A stretch of 64,000 nucleotides of DNA from Treponema sp. OMZ 838 (GCF_000775995.1 NZ_CP009227.1:434001-498000), one strand, 5' to 3'; positions 1 to 9,401 are shown, counted from the stretch's first letter. Numbers and translations are program-made. The notes: a model not told the origin generated them from the sequence alone.

Positions 1-612
1 CGCCCGGGAGAATACTTTCCCGTAGAAGAGGGCGACGGCTATACGGCGCTGTTTTCGTCTAAAGACCTCTGCATGATAGACTACCTGACCGACTTGAAAA
101 AGGCAGGGGCAGATGCGCTTAAAATAGAAGGAAGAATGAAAAGCCTCTATTATACAGCGCTCGTTACCCGCGCCTACCGGAAACGGATCGACGCCTTATT
201 CGGCAAAATCTCCCCGGCCGAAGCTGAGCCCTTTGTGAAAGAGCTGTACAATACGGCGCACCGTGCGTTCGGTACCGGCTTTTATTTTTCAAAGGATGAT
301 GCCAATAAAACAACCCGCGGGGAATCCAAGTCGCCGTATAGCATGGCCGGTACCATCGGGAAAGAACTCGGCGGCAACCGCTACGAATTCATATCGATGA
401 ATAAGATTACCGCAGATATGCCGCTTGAATATATCGGCCCCGACATCTGCGCAATCGAAGACTGCAATTACACCCTGCTCGACCCCGAAACCGGCGCTAC
501 CCGCGACTGGGTATGCCACGGACATCCCTGCATTATCGAAACGAACGTACCGCTGCGCAGCGGTTTTATTGTGCGTACGAAAAACCGTGAAAATTCGGAA
601 ACGACCGCATAG
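1..612 (+). CDS. Peptidase U32 family protein, 3' part
   Basis: The frame is open from base 1, so the gene begins upstream of the window and only about 203 C-terminal residues are present. The segment RPGEYFPVEEGDGYTALFSS followed by KDLCMIDYLTDLKKAG and ALKIEGRMKS is the conserved core of the U32 (YegQ/TrhP/RlhA) family. Characterised members act in prephenate-dependent hydroxylation of tRNA or rRNA bases, and older annotation calls them collagenase-like proteases. Which subgroup this belongs to cannot be decided from the fragment. The C-terminal 80 residues form the small beta domain usual after the U32 core. The stop is followed by an AT-rich stretch with no further gene in the same unit. 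Confidence 0.88.
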   Translation, partial: RPGEYFPVEEGDGYTALFSSKDLCMIDYLTDLKKAGADALKIEGRMKSLYYTALVTRAYRKRIDALFGKISPAEAEPFVKELYNTAHRAFGTGFYFSKDDANKTTRGESKSPYSMAGTIGKELGGNRYEFISMNKITADMPLEYIGPDICAIEDCNYTLLDPETGATRDWVCHGHPCIIETNVPLRSGFIVRTKNRENSETTA

Positions 613-680
613 GCCTTATAGATTATGTTTTTTATACAGCGTAAATCAAAGTACTATATCGAACGATCTGTTAGAAACGG

Positions 681-709
681 TTGACATTTTAATTACAGTT
701 GATTATGAT
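681..709 (+). promoter_or_regulatory. Strong sigma70-type promoter
   Basis: TTGACA at 681-686, a 17-bp spacer and TATGAT at 704-709 give a near-consensus promoter. It lies in the gap of about 340 bases between the U32 gene and the ZinT-like lipoprotein gene. Transcription would start near 716 and meet a terminator at 781-819, so the promoter does not obviously serve a protein gene. Confidence 0.7.
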
Positions 710-715
710 AGATTC

Positions 716-819
716 ACATTATACAGCTATGAATCAGCTATGTGTGTAGTAGATGGTATTCCTCCCAAAAATAAGTGTTAGAGCGGTCTTATAAGTCCCC
801 ATAAGGCCGCTCTTTTTTT
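716..819 (+). ncRNA. Candidate small RNA of about 105 nt
   Basis: A near-consensus promoter ends at 709 and a strong intrinsic terminator ends at 819, with only a 13-codon possible reading frame (ATG at 740) between them. The last 60 bases are almost repeated after the next gene (about 2175-2232), including the AAAATAAGT text before the hairpin. No ribosome-binding site precedes the ATG. The other reading is a peptide leader or a mere duplicated terminator. Nothing in the sequence suggests a target. Confidence 0.35.
781..819 (+). terminator. Intrinsic terminator
   Basis: Arms GAGCGGTCTTAT (781-792) and ATAAGGCCGCTC (801-812) pair with one G-U, over an 8-base loop, followed by seven T. The same hairpin recurs at 2194-2232. 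Confidence 0.85.
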
Positions 820-956
820 ATTCGGCGGTATTTGTGTCTTCCTGCCGATTTAATACCATGGCGCTCTGCATCGGGATTATGGATTATACAATCTGTCAGC
901 AGTAGTTGACATTTTTTACGATTTTTGTAAGTATAGGCAAACATTAGGAGGTTTAG

Positions 957-2150
957 ATGTTATCTAAAAAACATATCGTATACGGAGCGGCGGTATTGCT
1001 GCTTGCCGTATTTTTTACCGGATGTAAATCGACATCCGCAGCTGCAAAGCTCGAAGCGGGAAATGAACTTTCTGCGTGGAAGGGCGAATGGCAATCCTTT
1101 AGTGCGATTTCCGGCGCGACTCAGCTGAACGACGCATATAGAACGCAAGCGGAAAAGATGCCGTACTATACCGAAGACGGATTAAAGGCAGCAGTTTCCA
1201 ATATGTTTGCAACACCGATTGCAAAAGTCAAGTTTGACGGTTCTAATACCGTATTGTTTACCGTAATGGACAAAGACGGTAATGAAAAACAAATTCCGTG
1301 CGAATACCGTTATACCGGAATGAAACCCATGCAAGGGTTTGAAGGCCATTCATGGTATGCATTTGAAGCGATCAAACCGGTACAAGGCTTAGCGGAAGCG
1401 CAATATTTTATTATCGTACCTCCGCATCGAGATTCCGAAGACAGCTTATTGCACTGGCACGCACGGTTCGGCAGCAGAGACATTAAGTCACTGGTAGAAA
1501 GCGATCCGCTCTGGTGGCCGACCTACGCCGATACGGCAGTCTCGAACGAAAACCTGTTAAAAGAAATGACCGATACGATTAAGGAAGTTGCGGAGATGTT
1601 GCCGAAAGCTCCTCTTATGCCGTATACGGGTAAATGGATCAACACTGCACTGATCTATGACGATCCGCGTCCCGCCGTTCAGGCAGCGTACGCAAAGCTC
1701 ATTAAAGAATTTTCCGGAAAGAAAGACGGCAGCGACTTTACCAAAGAAGAAATCATTAAGATGGCAAAGAAAAGCTACGGTACTGCTTCCGATTTTACAC
1801 ACCTTGAATTCGTTACCGGAAACGATAAAAACGAAATGGTTGTATGGAAAGGTATGACCGAACTTTCGAGAGTTGCTTACAGCCGTGACGGCGCTAATAA
1901 ACTGCGCGCTACGGCAAATGCATTTGTTGCATCCGACCGGCAAAAAGCGGGAAAATTCGCCTTTTTATCGATGACGACACCGCACGGCAGTCCCGCGCAC
2001 ATGCATGTATGGTACGGTATGAAGCCGAGCGAAATCGAAAAGACGGACGGTAAAAAGCCGACCTGTATTCCGGCAGACAGCTCTGAAGAACTGGTTGCAA
2101 AGCGCGTACTCGATACATGTCGTAAGCTTTTAAGAGAGGCGACAAAATAA
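957..2150 (+). CDS. Lipoprotein with two tandem ZinT-like metal-binding domains
   Basis: The N-terminus MLSKKHIVYGAA leads into a hydrophobic stretch and FFTGC, a treponeme-style lipobox. The body resembles ZinT (YodA), the periplasmic zinc/cadmium-binding protein, twice over. Domain 1 (about 40-190) has GEWQSF near its start and ends LLHWHARFGS...WWPTYAD. Domain 2 (about 215-385) has GKW and ends PAHMHVWYG...PTCIPAD. Each keeps an HxH pair followed by a proline-threonine motif, matching ZinT SSHFHIFMG...WPTYYP. At 397 residues it is nearly twice the length of single-domain ZinT. AGGAGG at 946-951 fixes the start, and TTGACA at 906-911 is a likely -35. Role inferred: zinc scavenging at the cell envelope. 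Single-gene unit, closed by the terminator at 2194-2232. Confidence 0.75.
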   Translation: MLSKKHIVYGAAVLLLAVFFTGCKSTSAAAKLEAGNELSAWKGEWQSFSAISGATQLNDAYRTQAEKMPYYTEDGLKAAVSNMFATPIAKVKFDGSNTVLFTVMDKDGNEKQIPCEYRYTGMKPMQGFEGHSWYAFEAIKPVQGLAEAQYFIIVPPHRDSEDSLLHWHARFGSRDIKSLVESDPLWWPTYADTAVSNENLLKEMTDTIKEVAEMLPKAPLMPYTGKWINTALIYDDPRPAVQAAYAKLIKEFSGKKDGSDFTKEEIIKMAKKSYGTASDFTHLEFVTGNDKNEMVVWKGMTELSRVAYSRDGANKLRATANAFVASDRQKAGKFAFLSMTTPHGSPAHMHVWYGMKPSEIEKTDGKKPTCIPADSSEELVAKRVLDTCRKLLREATK

Positions 2151-2193
2151 CCTGATGAAGAGTAGGAATTTATTTCTCCCAAAATAAGTTTTT

Positions 2194-2232
2194 GAGCGGT
2201 CTTATATATCCCCATAAGGCCGCTCTTTTTTT
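2194..2232 (+). terminator. Intrinsic terminator
   Basis: Same 12-bp stem as at 781-812 (GAGCGGTCTTAT with ATAAGGCCGCTC), loop of eight bases, then seven T. It closes the ZinT-like lipoprotein gene. On the opposite strand no T-run follows, so it does not serve recG. Confidence 0.85.
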
Positions 2233-2283
2233 ATTCGGAAGCATTTGCAGTAAACCTGTTCGACAATGCGGTTATCGAACAGG

Positions 2284-4350
2284 TCAAGCATTTGAGTTTT
2301 CCCGTTGAGCTAATCCGCGCTGCGCGGCAAGCATTTCGAAGGCGGCGATGCGGGCTTTTTCCAATAGCGCAAAGTCGCGGATGGGATCGGCAAGTTCAAA
2401 ACCGCAATAGCCGGACTGCTCAACGCCGCCGATGTCTCCCGGCCCCCGCAGCTTTAAATCTTCTTCCGCAATGACAAACCCGTCAGCCGTGCTTGCCATC
2501 ACCTTGAGCCGCGCCATACCGGTTTCGGTGATATTTTTCCCATAGAGTAAAAAGCAATAGGATTGCTCGCTGCCCCGCCCGATCCTACCCCGCAGCTGAT
2601 GCAGCGCCGAAAGGCCGAAGCGGTCGGCGTGTTCGATGACCATACAGGTGGCGTTCGGCACATCGACGCCGACTTCAATAACGCTGGTAGCCACAAGGAT
2701 GTGAATAGCTCCTGCTCGGAACTCCTGCATAATAGCCCGCGCTTCGTCCTCCGGCACCTTGGAATGCAGGAGTGCAAGCCGGTGATGGGGAAAATCCCGC
2801 GTCAGCTCCGCGAACATATCTTCCGCCGATTTAAGGCTGAGCGTCTCCGAATCTTCGATAATCGGGTACACAAAATAGGCTTGCTTTCCGGCAAGGATAT
2901 CCTGCCCGATAAAATAATACACTTTTTCGGCCTTGCTTTCGGGGGCAACATAGGTAATCACCGGCTTGCGCCCGGGAGGCATCGTTTTGATAACAGAAAT
3001 GTCGAGGTCGCCGAACATCGACAGCGCAAGCGTCCGCGGTATGGGCGTCGCACTCATCATCAAAAAATGCGGAGCCTTTTTTCCGCTGTCGATACCTTTT
3101 TGGATAATTGCAGAGCGCTGGAGTACACCGAAGCGATGCTGTTCGTCGATAACAACCATACGCAGGTTTTTATACAGCGTCTGGGCGGAAAAAAGGGCGT
3201 GCGTACCGATGATGAGGTCGATATTACCGGAAGCAAGCTGCTGTAACAGCTGAGAGCGTCCCGCCGCCTTGAGGTTGCCGGTTAAAAAAGCAAGCCGCAC
3301 GCCGAGCGGTTCCAAAAGCTTTGCCGCATTATCGGCGTGCTGCCGTGCCAGCAGCTCAGTCGGCGCCATCAGCGCCGCCTGTCCGCCGCCCTCTATCACT
3401 TTTAAGCAGGCTAAAAACGCAACGAGGGTTTTGCCCGAACCGACATCACCTTGAATAAGGCGGGCGGCGGGCGCCGTTCCGTCGAGGTCGGCGTTAATCT
3501 CTGCGGTAACGGCTTGCTGGTCTGCGGTAAGCGTAAACGGCAGGCGTGAGAGCAGCTCCTTTTGCAGCGGACTGTAGGCGTACTGCAGCGCCGCCGGTTG
3601 AGCCGTACCTTCCGAAGCGTCATCCCGCACCGCCGTACGCGGCAGCACACCGCGCCGCTCAAGCGCACGCATACCGACAGCTGCCTCGTACAGGAAGAAC
3701 TCCTCAAAGATGAGCGCGGTACGGGCGTTTTCCGCCTCCTGCATGGAAGAGGGGCGGTGCATTGCAAACAACACGGTTCTTTTATCGGGATAGCCGTATT
3801 TATTTAATACATCGGCGGGAAGTTCGGAGTCGATGCCCCGCGCATACGAATTAAGCGCCTGCTCGATGAGCTTGCGCAGCTTTGTCTGGGTAAGCCCCTG
3901 CGTTAGCGGATACACCGGCAAAATACGGCGCTCCGCCGTATCGTATTGTTCTATATCAAACGAACTCGATTGGATAGCCCCGTATTTAACGGAAAAACTT
4001 CCGTAGACCAACGCCTTTGTACCTTCGGGAAACGATTTCTCTAAAAAAGGCCGATTAAAGCACGCAAGCTCGCCGCGGGTTCCTTCGGAATCGCAGACAA
4101 TCAACTTGAGCGTTTTCATACGCCCGTAGCCGAACCATTGCTGATCCATAATCGTTACCGGAACATTCAATTTATGAAACGCATTCCATTCGCTGAGCGT
4201 ATTATACCTGCTGCGGTCTTCCCATGCGCGCGGCCAGAGCCGTAGTAGATCACCGACCGTCGAGATCCCCAGCCGATTCAGTTGTTCAACAGTTGTTTTC
4301 CCCGCCCCATACAAATTTGACACGGGTGTTTGAATTTCTCCAATCAGCAT
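2284..4350 (-). CDS. recG: ATP-dependent DNA helicase RecG
   Basis: RecG drives branch migration and fork reversal at stalled replication forks. Seen: an N-terminal wedge/OB region, Walker A in GDVGSGKT, the superfamily-2 box DEQH, SATPIPRTL (motif III) and the C-terminal LRGRIGRG (motif VI) with LKLRGPGDIGG. Length, about 688 residues from the chosen start, is normal for the family. The frame opens at 4368, but MLIGEIQTPVS at 4350 is the sensible start. TATACT sits on the minus strand at 4357-4362, seven bases before that ATG, and no Shine-Dalgarno is visible, so a leaderless transcript from a private promoter is possible. Last of three minus-strand genes. Confidence 0.96.
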   Translation of the reverse strand: MLIGEIQTPVSNLYGAGKTTVEQLNRLGISTVGDLLRLWPRAWEDRSRYNTLSEWNAFHKLNVPVTIMDQQWFGYGRMKTLKLIVCDSEGTRGELACFNRPFLEKSFPEGTKALVYGSFSVKYGAIQSSSFDIEQYDTAERRILPVYPLTQGLTQTKLRKLIEQALNSYARGIDSELPADVLNKYGYPDKRTVLFAMHRPSSMQEAENARTALIFEEFFLYEAAVGMRALERRGVLPRTAVRDDASEGTAQPAALQYAYSPLQKELLSRLPFTLTADQQAVTAEINADLDGTAPAARLIQGDVGSGKTLVAFLACLKVIEGGGQAALMAPTELLARQHADNAAKLLEPLGVRLAFLTGNLKAAGRSQLLQQLASGNIDLIIGTHALFSAQTLYKNLRMVVIDEQHRFGVLQRSAIIQKGIDSGKKAPHFLMMSATPIPRTLALSMFGDLDISVIKTMPPGRKPVITYVAPESKAEKVYYFIGQDILAGKQAYFVYPIIEDSETLSLKSAEDMFAELTRDFPHHRLALLHSKVPEDEARAIMQEFRAGAIHILVATSVIEVGVDVPNATCMVIEHADRFGLSALHQLRGRIGRGSEQSYCFLLYGKNITETGMARLKVMASTADGFVIAEEDLKLRGPGDIGGVEQSGYCGFELADPIRDFALLEKARIAAFEMLAAQRGLAQRENSNA

Positions 4351-4458
4351 AGGGGCAGTATACCACAAGAAAAAGCCTTACGGCGAGATGTTTCGCCACA
4401 TGACGAAGCAAATACATCGGAGTGTTTTTAATAGCTCCTGCAAAACGAACCAAAATTC

Positions 4459-5472
4459 TTAATTACGTACCCCTATTCCCCACCATTCATCGAGCATTGC
4501 TCGCGCTTCTTCCTGTAATACAGGAGTAACGCAGGCTTCCAGCTGTTTGAGGTTATCGGTACGGTATGTGCGTCCGAGGGCTTTGACTGCTTTGCGTATT
4601 TCGCTGCCGATGGAGGGGTGGTCATCCAAATAAGAAAGGATAATGGTAAACACCGAAGCAGCGGAGCATACTTTTTCCCATTCGGCAAGGTCGGAGATTT
4701 CTTTGCGGGAAGTAACGCCGGTGTTGATGCAGTAATTGTAGACAATATCGGGAATACCTCGATATTTATCCGCATATAAGGCAATAAAAAAGTAGGTAAG
4801 AACGTCTTCCGCCATAGTGCAATAGGTAAAGGGAATGGCTGCGTAGGCCTTTTGAACAAGATTAGTTTTAAAAAGTTTGCCCCACAAAAAGTCCGAATAG
4901 AGGCGTTTTATCAGAAATCCGTGCATAATTGCATCGCCATGTAAAACACCCTCGTATACGTTTTGAGCTCTTCGTACAAAAACGGCAACACGTGCTTCCG
5001 GTTCCCCTTCCGTACCGAATACCGCTGCCTTTCCATGCACAATATCCGCGCCGGACGCACAGGCGGCATCGTACAGTATATGGAGAGCCTTTGGAGGCAG
5101 CTCATCATCGGAGTCGGCAAAGGCGATGTATTCCCCCGATGCAGCGTTTACCGCTGTCCGGCGTGCTTCCACCAGCCCAAGGTTCTTCCCGTGTTCCAAA
5201 AACACGAACGGCAGCCCCTGCGCATTAAATCGCTTTGCGTATATTTTAACAATACTCCGCAGTTCTTTTGTGCCCGGGCTGCCGTCGTTGACAATAATAG
5301 TTTCAACCAGCGGTGCATCCGCCTGTTGTAACACTGTGTCTAAAAACCGCCCGACCAGCCCCTCCGTCCCGTACACCGGAACGCAGAGGCTGACAAGCGG
5401 CTTGTGCTGCGCTGCACGCCCGAAGCGCACTGCGCAGCGTTGGCGAAAAGTCATCTTACGGGTTATTTCCAC
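4459..5472 (-). CDS. Glycosyltransferase family 2
   Basis: A GT-A fold nucleotide-sugar transferase. Visible motifs are LVSLCVPVYGTEGLVGRFLD at the start of the fold, IIVNDGSPG and the metal-binding DSDDELPP after GEYIAFA. The C-terminal half resembles other family-2 enzymes that decorate surface polysaccharide or protein. Acceptor and sugar cannot be read from the sequence. The assigned start is GTG at 5472, overlapping the stop of the upstream lipoprotein gene (GTGGAAATAA), which implies translational coupling; an ATG at 5454 is the alternative. The downstream neighbour on the same strand is recG, about 110 bases away. Confidence 0.85.
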   Translation of the reverse strand: MEITRKMTFRQRCAVRFGRAAQHKPLVSLCVPVYGTEGLVGRFLDTVLQQADAPLVETIIVNDGSPGTKELRSIVKIYAKRFNAQGLPFVFLEHGKNLGLVEARRTAVNAASGEYIAFADSDDELPPKALHILYDAACASGADIVHGKAAVFGTEGEPEARVAVFVRRAQNVYEGVLHGDAIMHGFLIKRLYSDFLWGKLFKTNLVQKAYAAIPFTYCTMAEDVLTYFFIALYADKYRGIPDIVYNYCINTGVTSRKEISDLAEWEKVCSAASVFTIILSYLDDHPSIGSEIRKAVKALGRTYRTDNLKQLEACVTPVLQEEARAMLDEWWGIGVRN

Positions 5473-8051
5473 TCAAAACCGGAACCGGGACATAACTCCA
5501 TAGAGAATTTACCACCGGCTTCCTTTTCTTCCGGTGAGTTCAAATTTCCGTCTAAATCGTATTCCAAAACTTTATTGTCACTCTGAGGATCAGGCAGCGG
5601 ACTCAGCGCCCCCGAAGTATTTCCTCCTACAGCATAAGCTCCATCCGAAGCAATGACGAGCTTTTTCGGCTTAACAGCGATAAAGCGGTAAAATCCATAG
5701 CTGACTCCCGGATCCGTACCATCCGGAGGTATGGGACTCTTTTCATGCACTTTCTCTGCGTCACCGGAGAACAATGTTTTTGCAGTTTCAGCGATTTTAT
5801 ACAGTATTCCACTGCTCTTAAATTCATCAATTCCATAATAGGAAAAAGCCGGATCGCCATATTTCATATTCTTCTCTAGCTTTGATGTAATAGCATACAA
5901 CACACCGTTAACTATTCGCAGATCATTAACAGTGTTATCAATTTTCGTATATTGCGGATAGGGACCACTAGGTTCCGTAGGAGTCAATTGAAGTTCTCCG
6001 ACAGTAATTGCTCCTTTATCGGCTCCGTCCTGCTTGGCGTATTTCTTTACCGATAATGTATAACCGGCAGGAGATATGCTTATTGTCCTTACACCGACAA
6101 ACACCCCATCATTATTTGCGGCAAGTGCGGTAACTTTTTCACTTGCCGGAACTGTGATACTATAAGTCTCAGCCTCGGCATCCGGAAAGTCTTCATAACC
6201 GGAGGCGTGCCCCCATTTAAACCTTTTTATAGTATGCGGACTACTACTATTCGCCTCTGCATAATATAAATAATTTTCCCCATTGGAAATATCTACAGCA
6301 ATAGCAGCAATAGTAGTCGATGTTCGTAAATCCAAGTCTCGAGCCGAAGTCTTATCGTACGAACCGTCTTCTTTCAGTGCAAAGCGTCTTACCGTGCAAT
6401 ATAAACTGTTGTCTTTCCACAGTATATACAGATTACCGTCTTGGTCATAGCAGAACACATCGGTAGGAGCAGTAGTCTGTTCGCTGGAAAACCAGAACTG
6501 ATCGTCAGGAATTGTTGGGCAAGGTGTGTTCGCGTTATCGGCGAGCCAATATTTCATACCATAATAGTTAGGCACAGTAACACCGTTATCGCTTTTCTCC
6601 CACAACAGTATCTTCGTATTGGGGAGCTTGTACTCAGGTTTTTGCTCATACCACGTTGCACCCGCATCTTTGAAAGTTACCCCATGAGTTTTCCGATTAA
6701 GCACAGCGATACGGTTTTTGTTGGCGGTTATATGCCAGTTCTCATTTATATAGGCAAAATCAACTCCATCGTCTGCGATGTACAGGTTGTCCTCATCGCT
6801 GCCGATAAAGCCTACCGGATTGGAAAAATACCGTGTATCAAATGTAATAACGGGATCAGTTCCGCCGGCTTTTGGATTAAGCCCCTTAACGCCTTTTTGT
6901 TCAAGAGTGCCGTTGTCTTTATACGCACACTGCACAACCGACCCCACCATATACCACTGGTTACCCGCTACGCTATTCTCGCTGAGCAGGCAATACACAT
7001 TGTCTTCGTCGGCAAAAAGGCCTGTACAGTTAGTGAGGTTATTGCCGAAAACGGTATCTGTACGCAGTTTAGGAAGATTTAGACTCGCAGCATCAGGTCC
7101 TCCAACCGGCTTAAATTGTAATCGCTTACGCCCCGGATGAGCAGGCAACTCTTCAATTTTAAACTTACAGGCATACAAGGTAGTGCCATACACCACAAAT
7201 AATACATCATCATAAACTGCCGCAGCACTAACATTAGGGGATGAAACAGGAATCGGGAAGCTGTCCTGTACGATATATTCAAACGAATGGTCTTCTTTTT
7301 CTTTGAGGCAATAAACGGTACTACCGTCAAACAAAAAAATGTAGTTATGTTTTACATCAATCGCCATATTCGTTATCGTATCGATAGTAGAGGGCGGCAG
7401 TGCATCGACAATCTTATCGTGAAATCCGGTATCGGTACCGCCATTCCCTTCTACATCGATACGCCGTAAATGAGTAGTCTGGGTAACCGAGTGCTTATTC
7501 CGATACAGTACATATATTCTGCCGATACTGTCCCGTGCAATAACAGGGTGAACATCATGATGCGCACTATGCTCGATAGGAATATTCTTTAAAAGCTGTT
7601 CACCGCTTTCCAGCTTGAGAGATGCCGCACGTCCGGCACCGTTTATAAGGATATTCCGCATGATCTTCGGTGTTTTAGACAGCTTTACGAAAATTAAATT
7701 GTCCCCTGCCGTAACGGTGTGTTCTTCTGAACCGCGCCACTCGCCTGCCGCCGTTGTAACCTTCACTTCTATAGTAATTTCCGTACCGACGGGAAGTTGA
7801 AGCATTACATCTGTCCTGTGTTCTGCATCTACCAACTTATGCCCATTTTCATCGGTAACGGTGATTGTTGTATTATCTTTGTGAAAAATAGGCAGTCCTG
7901 CCGCATCAACTGAACGGGCTGCTCCCCCGCCCCCAATAACAACCCGTACGGTGCCGGTATCTCCGTCGGTAAGCATACCGTTACATGCCGTAAATACAAG
8001 GCACAGTACTGCAAAAAGAATACTGACAGAGTTCACATACAGCTTTTTCAT
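5463..8051 (-). CDS. Large treponemal lipoprotein with beta-propeller-like repeats
   Basis: MKKLYVNSVSILFAVLCLVF followed by TACNG is a lipoprotein signal with Cys as the first mature residue. The 862-residue body is rich in short strands with repeated aspartate/asparagine turns (DEDNVYCLL, DEDNLYIADDG, DQDGNLYILW, NNDGVFVGV), the pattern of NHL or SMP-30 style propeller blades. No catalytic motif is recognised. A ribosome-binding site GAGGAGG lies just before the ATG. The minus-strand promoter TTGTGT-17-TATACT at 8144-8172 is likely its own. It is the first gene of a unit with the glycosyltransferase. Surface location is inferred from the class. Confidence 0.7.
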   Translation of the reverse strand: MKKLYVNSVSILFAVLCLVFTACNGMLTDGDTGTVRVVIGGGGAARSVDAAGLPIFHKDNTTITVTDENGHKLVDAEHRTDVMLQLPVGTEITIEVKVTTAAGEWRGSEEHTVTAGDNLIFVKLSKTPKIMRNILINGAGRAASLKLESGEQLLKNIPIEHSAHHDVHPVIARDSIGRIYVLYRNKHSVTQTTHLRRIDVEGNGGTDTGFHDKIVDALPPSTIDTITNMAIDVKHNYIFLFDGSTVYCLKEKEDHSFEYIVQDSFPIPVSSPNVSAAAVYDDVLFVVYGTTLYACKFKIEELPAHPGRKRLQFKPVGGPDAASLNLPKLRTDTVFGNNLTNCTGLFADEDNVYCLLSENSVAGNQWYMVGSVVQCAYKDNGTLEQKGVKGLNPKAGGTDPVITFDTRYFSNPVGFIGSDEDNLYIADDGVDFAYINENWHITANKNRIAVLNRKTHGVTFKDAGATWYEQKPEYKLPNTKILLWEKSDNGVTVPNYYGMKYWLADNANTPCPTIPDDQFWFSSEQTTAPTDVFCYDQDGNLYILWKDNSLYCTVRRFALKEDGSYDKTSARDLDLRTSTTIAAIAVDISNGENYLYYAEANSSSPHTIKRFKWGHASGYEDFPDAEAETYSITVPASEKVTALAANNDGVFVGVRTISISPAGYTLSVKKYAKQDGADKGAITVGELQLTPTEPSGPYPQYTKIDNTVNDLRIVNGVLYAITSKLEKNMKYGDPAFSYYGIDEFKSSGILYKIAETAKTLFSGDAEKVHEKSPIPPDGTDPGVSYGFYRFIAVKPKKLVIASDGAYAVGGNTSGALSPLPDPQSDNKVLEYDLDGNLNSPEEKEAGGKFSMELCPGSGFEWK

Positions 8052-8143
8052 ATCCTACCTCCTCGTACTAGTCTTTAGGCTTTATCATAGAATTAAATAT
8101 GCTATCTTTTTAAGTACCCACACTTTACCCTTTTTTTAAATAT

Positions 8144-8172
8144 AGTATACACCGTTTTCGATAAAAACACAA
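8144..8172 (-). promoter_or_regulatory. Promoter of the large lipoprotein gene
   Basis: On the minus strand TTGTGT (8167-8172), a 17-bp spacer and TATACT (8144-8149) lie about 90 bases upstream of the lipoprotein start. Confidence 0.5.
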
Positions 8173-8622
8173 ACACAAATCGTGAGTATACGGGACAAAC
8201 CGCCTTTCATAGGGATTCCGGCCGGTGCGTTTGCCCTGTAGTGTTTCATTGACTGAAACATGATAAAAACAGGTAAGTCATTATCAAAACAGTATTTATA
8301 ACAATTACGAAAAAGAGCATACCTTCATTGTAGCAAAAATTGACAAAGCTATTTTTACACACAAAGCGCGGATAGCGCTCTTTAGAACCTGTTTCGGCGG
8401 TCTAAAGGCTCGATTCGCTCCATTGTAGTGAAAAATAAGTATATGGCTTTGCCGTTTTTCCATGTATTTATTTTTATCAATGACGGTTAGTCGTTGGTTA
8501 ATAGGGATAATAGCTCTCTCTTAAAGACTATCATTCCGGGACGCCCTCAAAAAGAAAACGGCCTTTGAGGGCGTTTTTTTATCCTATCGACTAACCCAAC
8601 CCTACACACACAGGAGCAAAAG
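8173..8622. other. Non-coding junction between flank and element
   Basis: The gap 8052-8622 contains no convincing gene. Gene content changes here from ordinary treponeme genes to plasmid/ICE-type genes, and base composition drops after it, so the left end of the element is probably inside this gap. There is an inverted repeat TGTTTCA-5-TGAAACA at 8242-8260. No tRNA 3' end was recognised and no attachment-site repeat can be paired, because the right end lies beyond the window. Confidence 0.4.
8541..8581 (+). terminator. Intrinsic terminator upstream of parA
   Basis: Arms ACGCCCTCAAA (8541-8551) and TTTGAGGGCGT (8564-8574) pair perfectly, followed by seven T. It sits 40 bases upstream of parA. 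It may insulate the element from outside transcription or act as an attenuator. Confidence 0.8.
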
Positions 8623-9390
8623 ATGAAGGTGTACACATTTGCAAGCCTCAAAGGAGGCACCGGCAAATCTTCGACAACGATAACCGCTGCGGAATGCTGC
8701 GCGGCTGCCGGTAAAAAAGTCCTTGTCATAGACATGGACATAAACAATTCGGTCTCATTCTATTTTTTACAAAATAGTAATGAGAGTGGGCAAAAAAATA
8801 TCGCCTACGCATTGCAAAGCGATAATCTTTCCGATTTCATCATTACTACAAAGAATGAAAATATCGATATTATTCCGTCAAGCTTACGTCTCGTCGATCT
8901 TAGAGCGATGTCGACGAGCATATTAAAAAGACTAATGACAAGTCTTAACAATCGGTATGATGCCGTGTTTATCGACACGGCGCCGACATACGATAATATT
9001 GTACTTAATGCAATAAACGCAGCAGATTATATTATCACCCCGATAAATTACGATCAATTTAACTTCAATACGTCCATATTCTTAAGTCAAAAGCTCCGTT
9101 TAGAGACGGAAAGCTTTGATAAATGGTTCTTATTCTTCAACGGCTATGAAAGCCGATACGACGGGAATCCTGAAAGTCTCCAGAACCAATATCACCTGTT
9201 ATTTTCGCAGCATGACATCTTAGGAAAAAAACTTCTACCGGTAAGATTTCCTTTTACCCGCAATATGCGGAAATTTGCGGATACCAATGAAGCCCTTTGC
9301 AACAAAGGGCAAACGGAAAAGCTCCACAAGGCGGTGTGCGAGCTATGTTCAATACTGTTGGAAGAAGAGATTCGTCCCGAAAAGTTTTAA
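8623..9390 (+). CDS. parA: ParA-family partition ATPase
   Basis: A 255-residue deviant Walker ATPase. KGGTGKSS (residues 10-17) carries the signature lysine of the ParA/MinD class, LVIDMDINN is the A' region and AVFIDTAPTYDNI is Walker B. Family members form ATP-dependent patterns on DNA that segregate plasmids or ICE circles. GGAG precedes the ATG. The ParB-like gene is not adjacent but about 2.9 kb downstream, with small genes in between. It is the first gene of the left module, reading inward from the presumed left end. It probably stabilises the excised or replicating form of the element. Confidence 0.9.
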   Translation: MKVYTFASLKGGTGKSSTTITAAECCAAAGKKVLVIDMDINNSVSFYFLQNSNESGQKNIAYALQSDNLSDFIITTKNENIDIIPSSLRLVDLRAMSTSILKRLMTSLNNRYDAVFIDTAPTYDNIVLNAINAADYIITPINYDQFNFNTSIFLSQKLRLETESFDKWFLFFNGYESRYDGNPESLQNQYHLLFSQHDILGKKLLPVRFPFTRNMRKFADTNEALCNKGQTEKLHKAVCELCSILLEEEIRPEKF

Positions 9391-9401
9391 AAGGTCGAAA
9401 T

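Noticed and set aside
425-781. 118-residue open frame downstream of the U32 gene
   Set aside because: It overlaps the U32 gene in another frame for half its length, has no ribosome-binding site and no protein-like pattern; only its last codons could matter as part of the small-RNA region.
2563-3246. 227-residue plus-strand frame opposite recG
   Set aside because: RecG motifs on the minus strand account for this DNA; the antisense frame has no recognisable fold or start signal.
8052-8622. Possible tRNA attachment site at the left end of the element
   Set aside because: A GGCTCGATTCGCTCC-like stretch recalls a T-arm, but no cloverleaf could be built around it, and the right end is not in the window to pair with.
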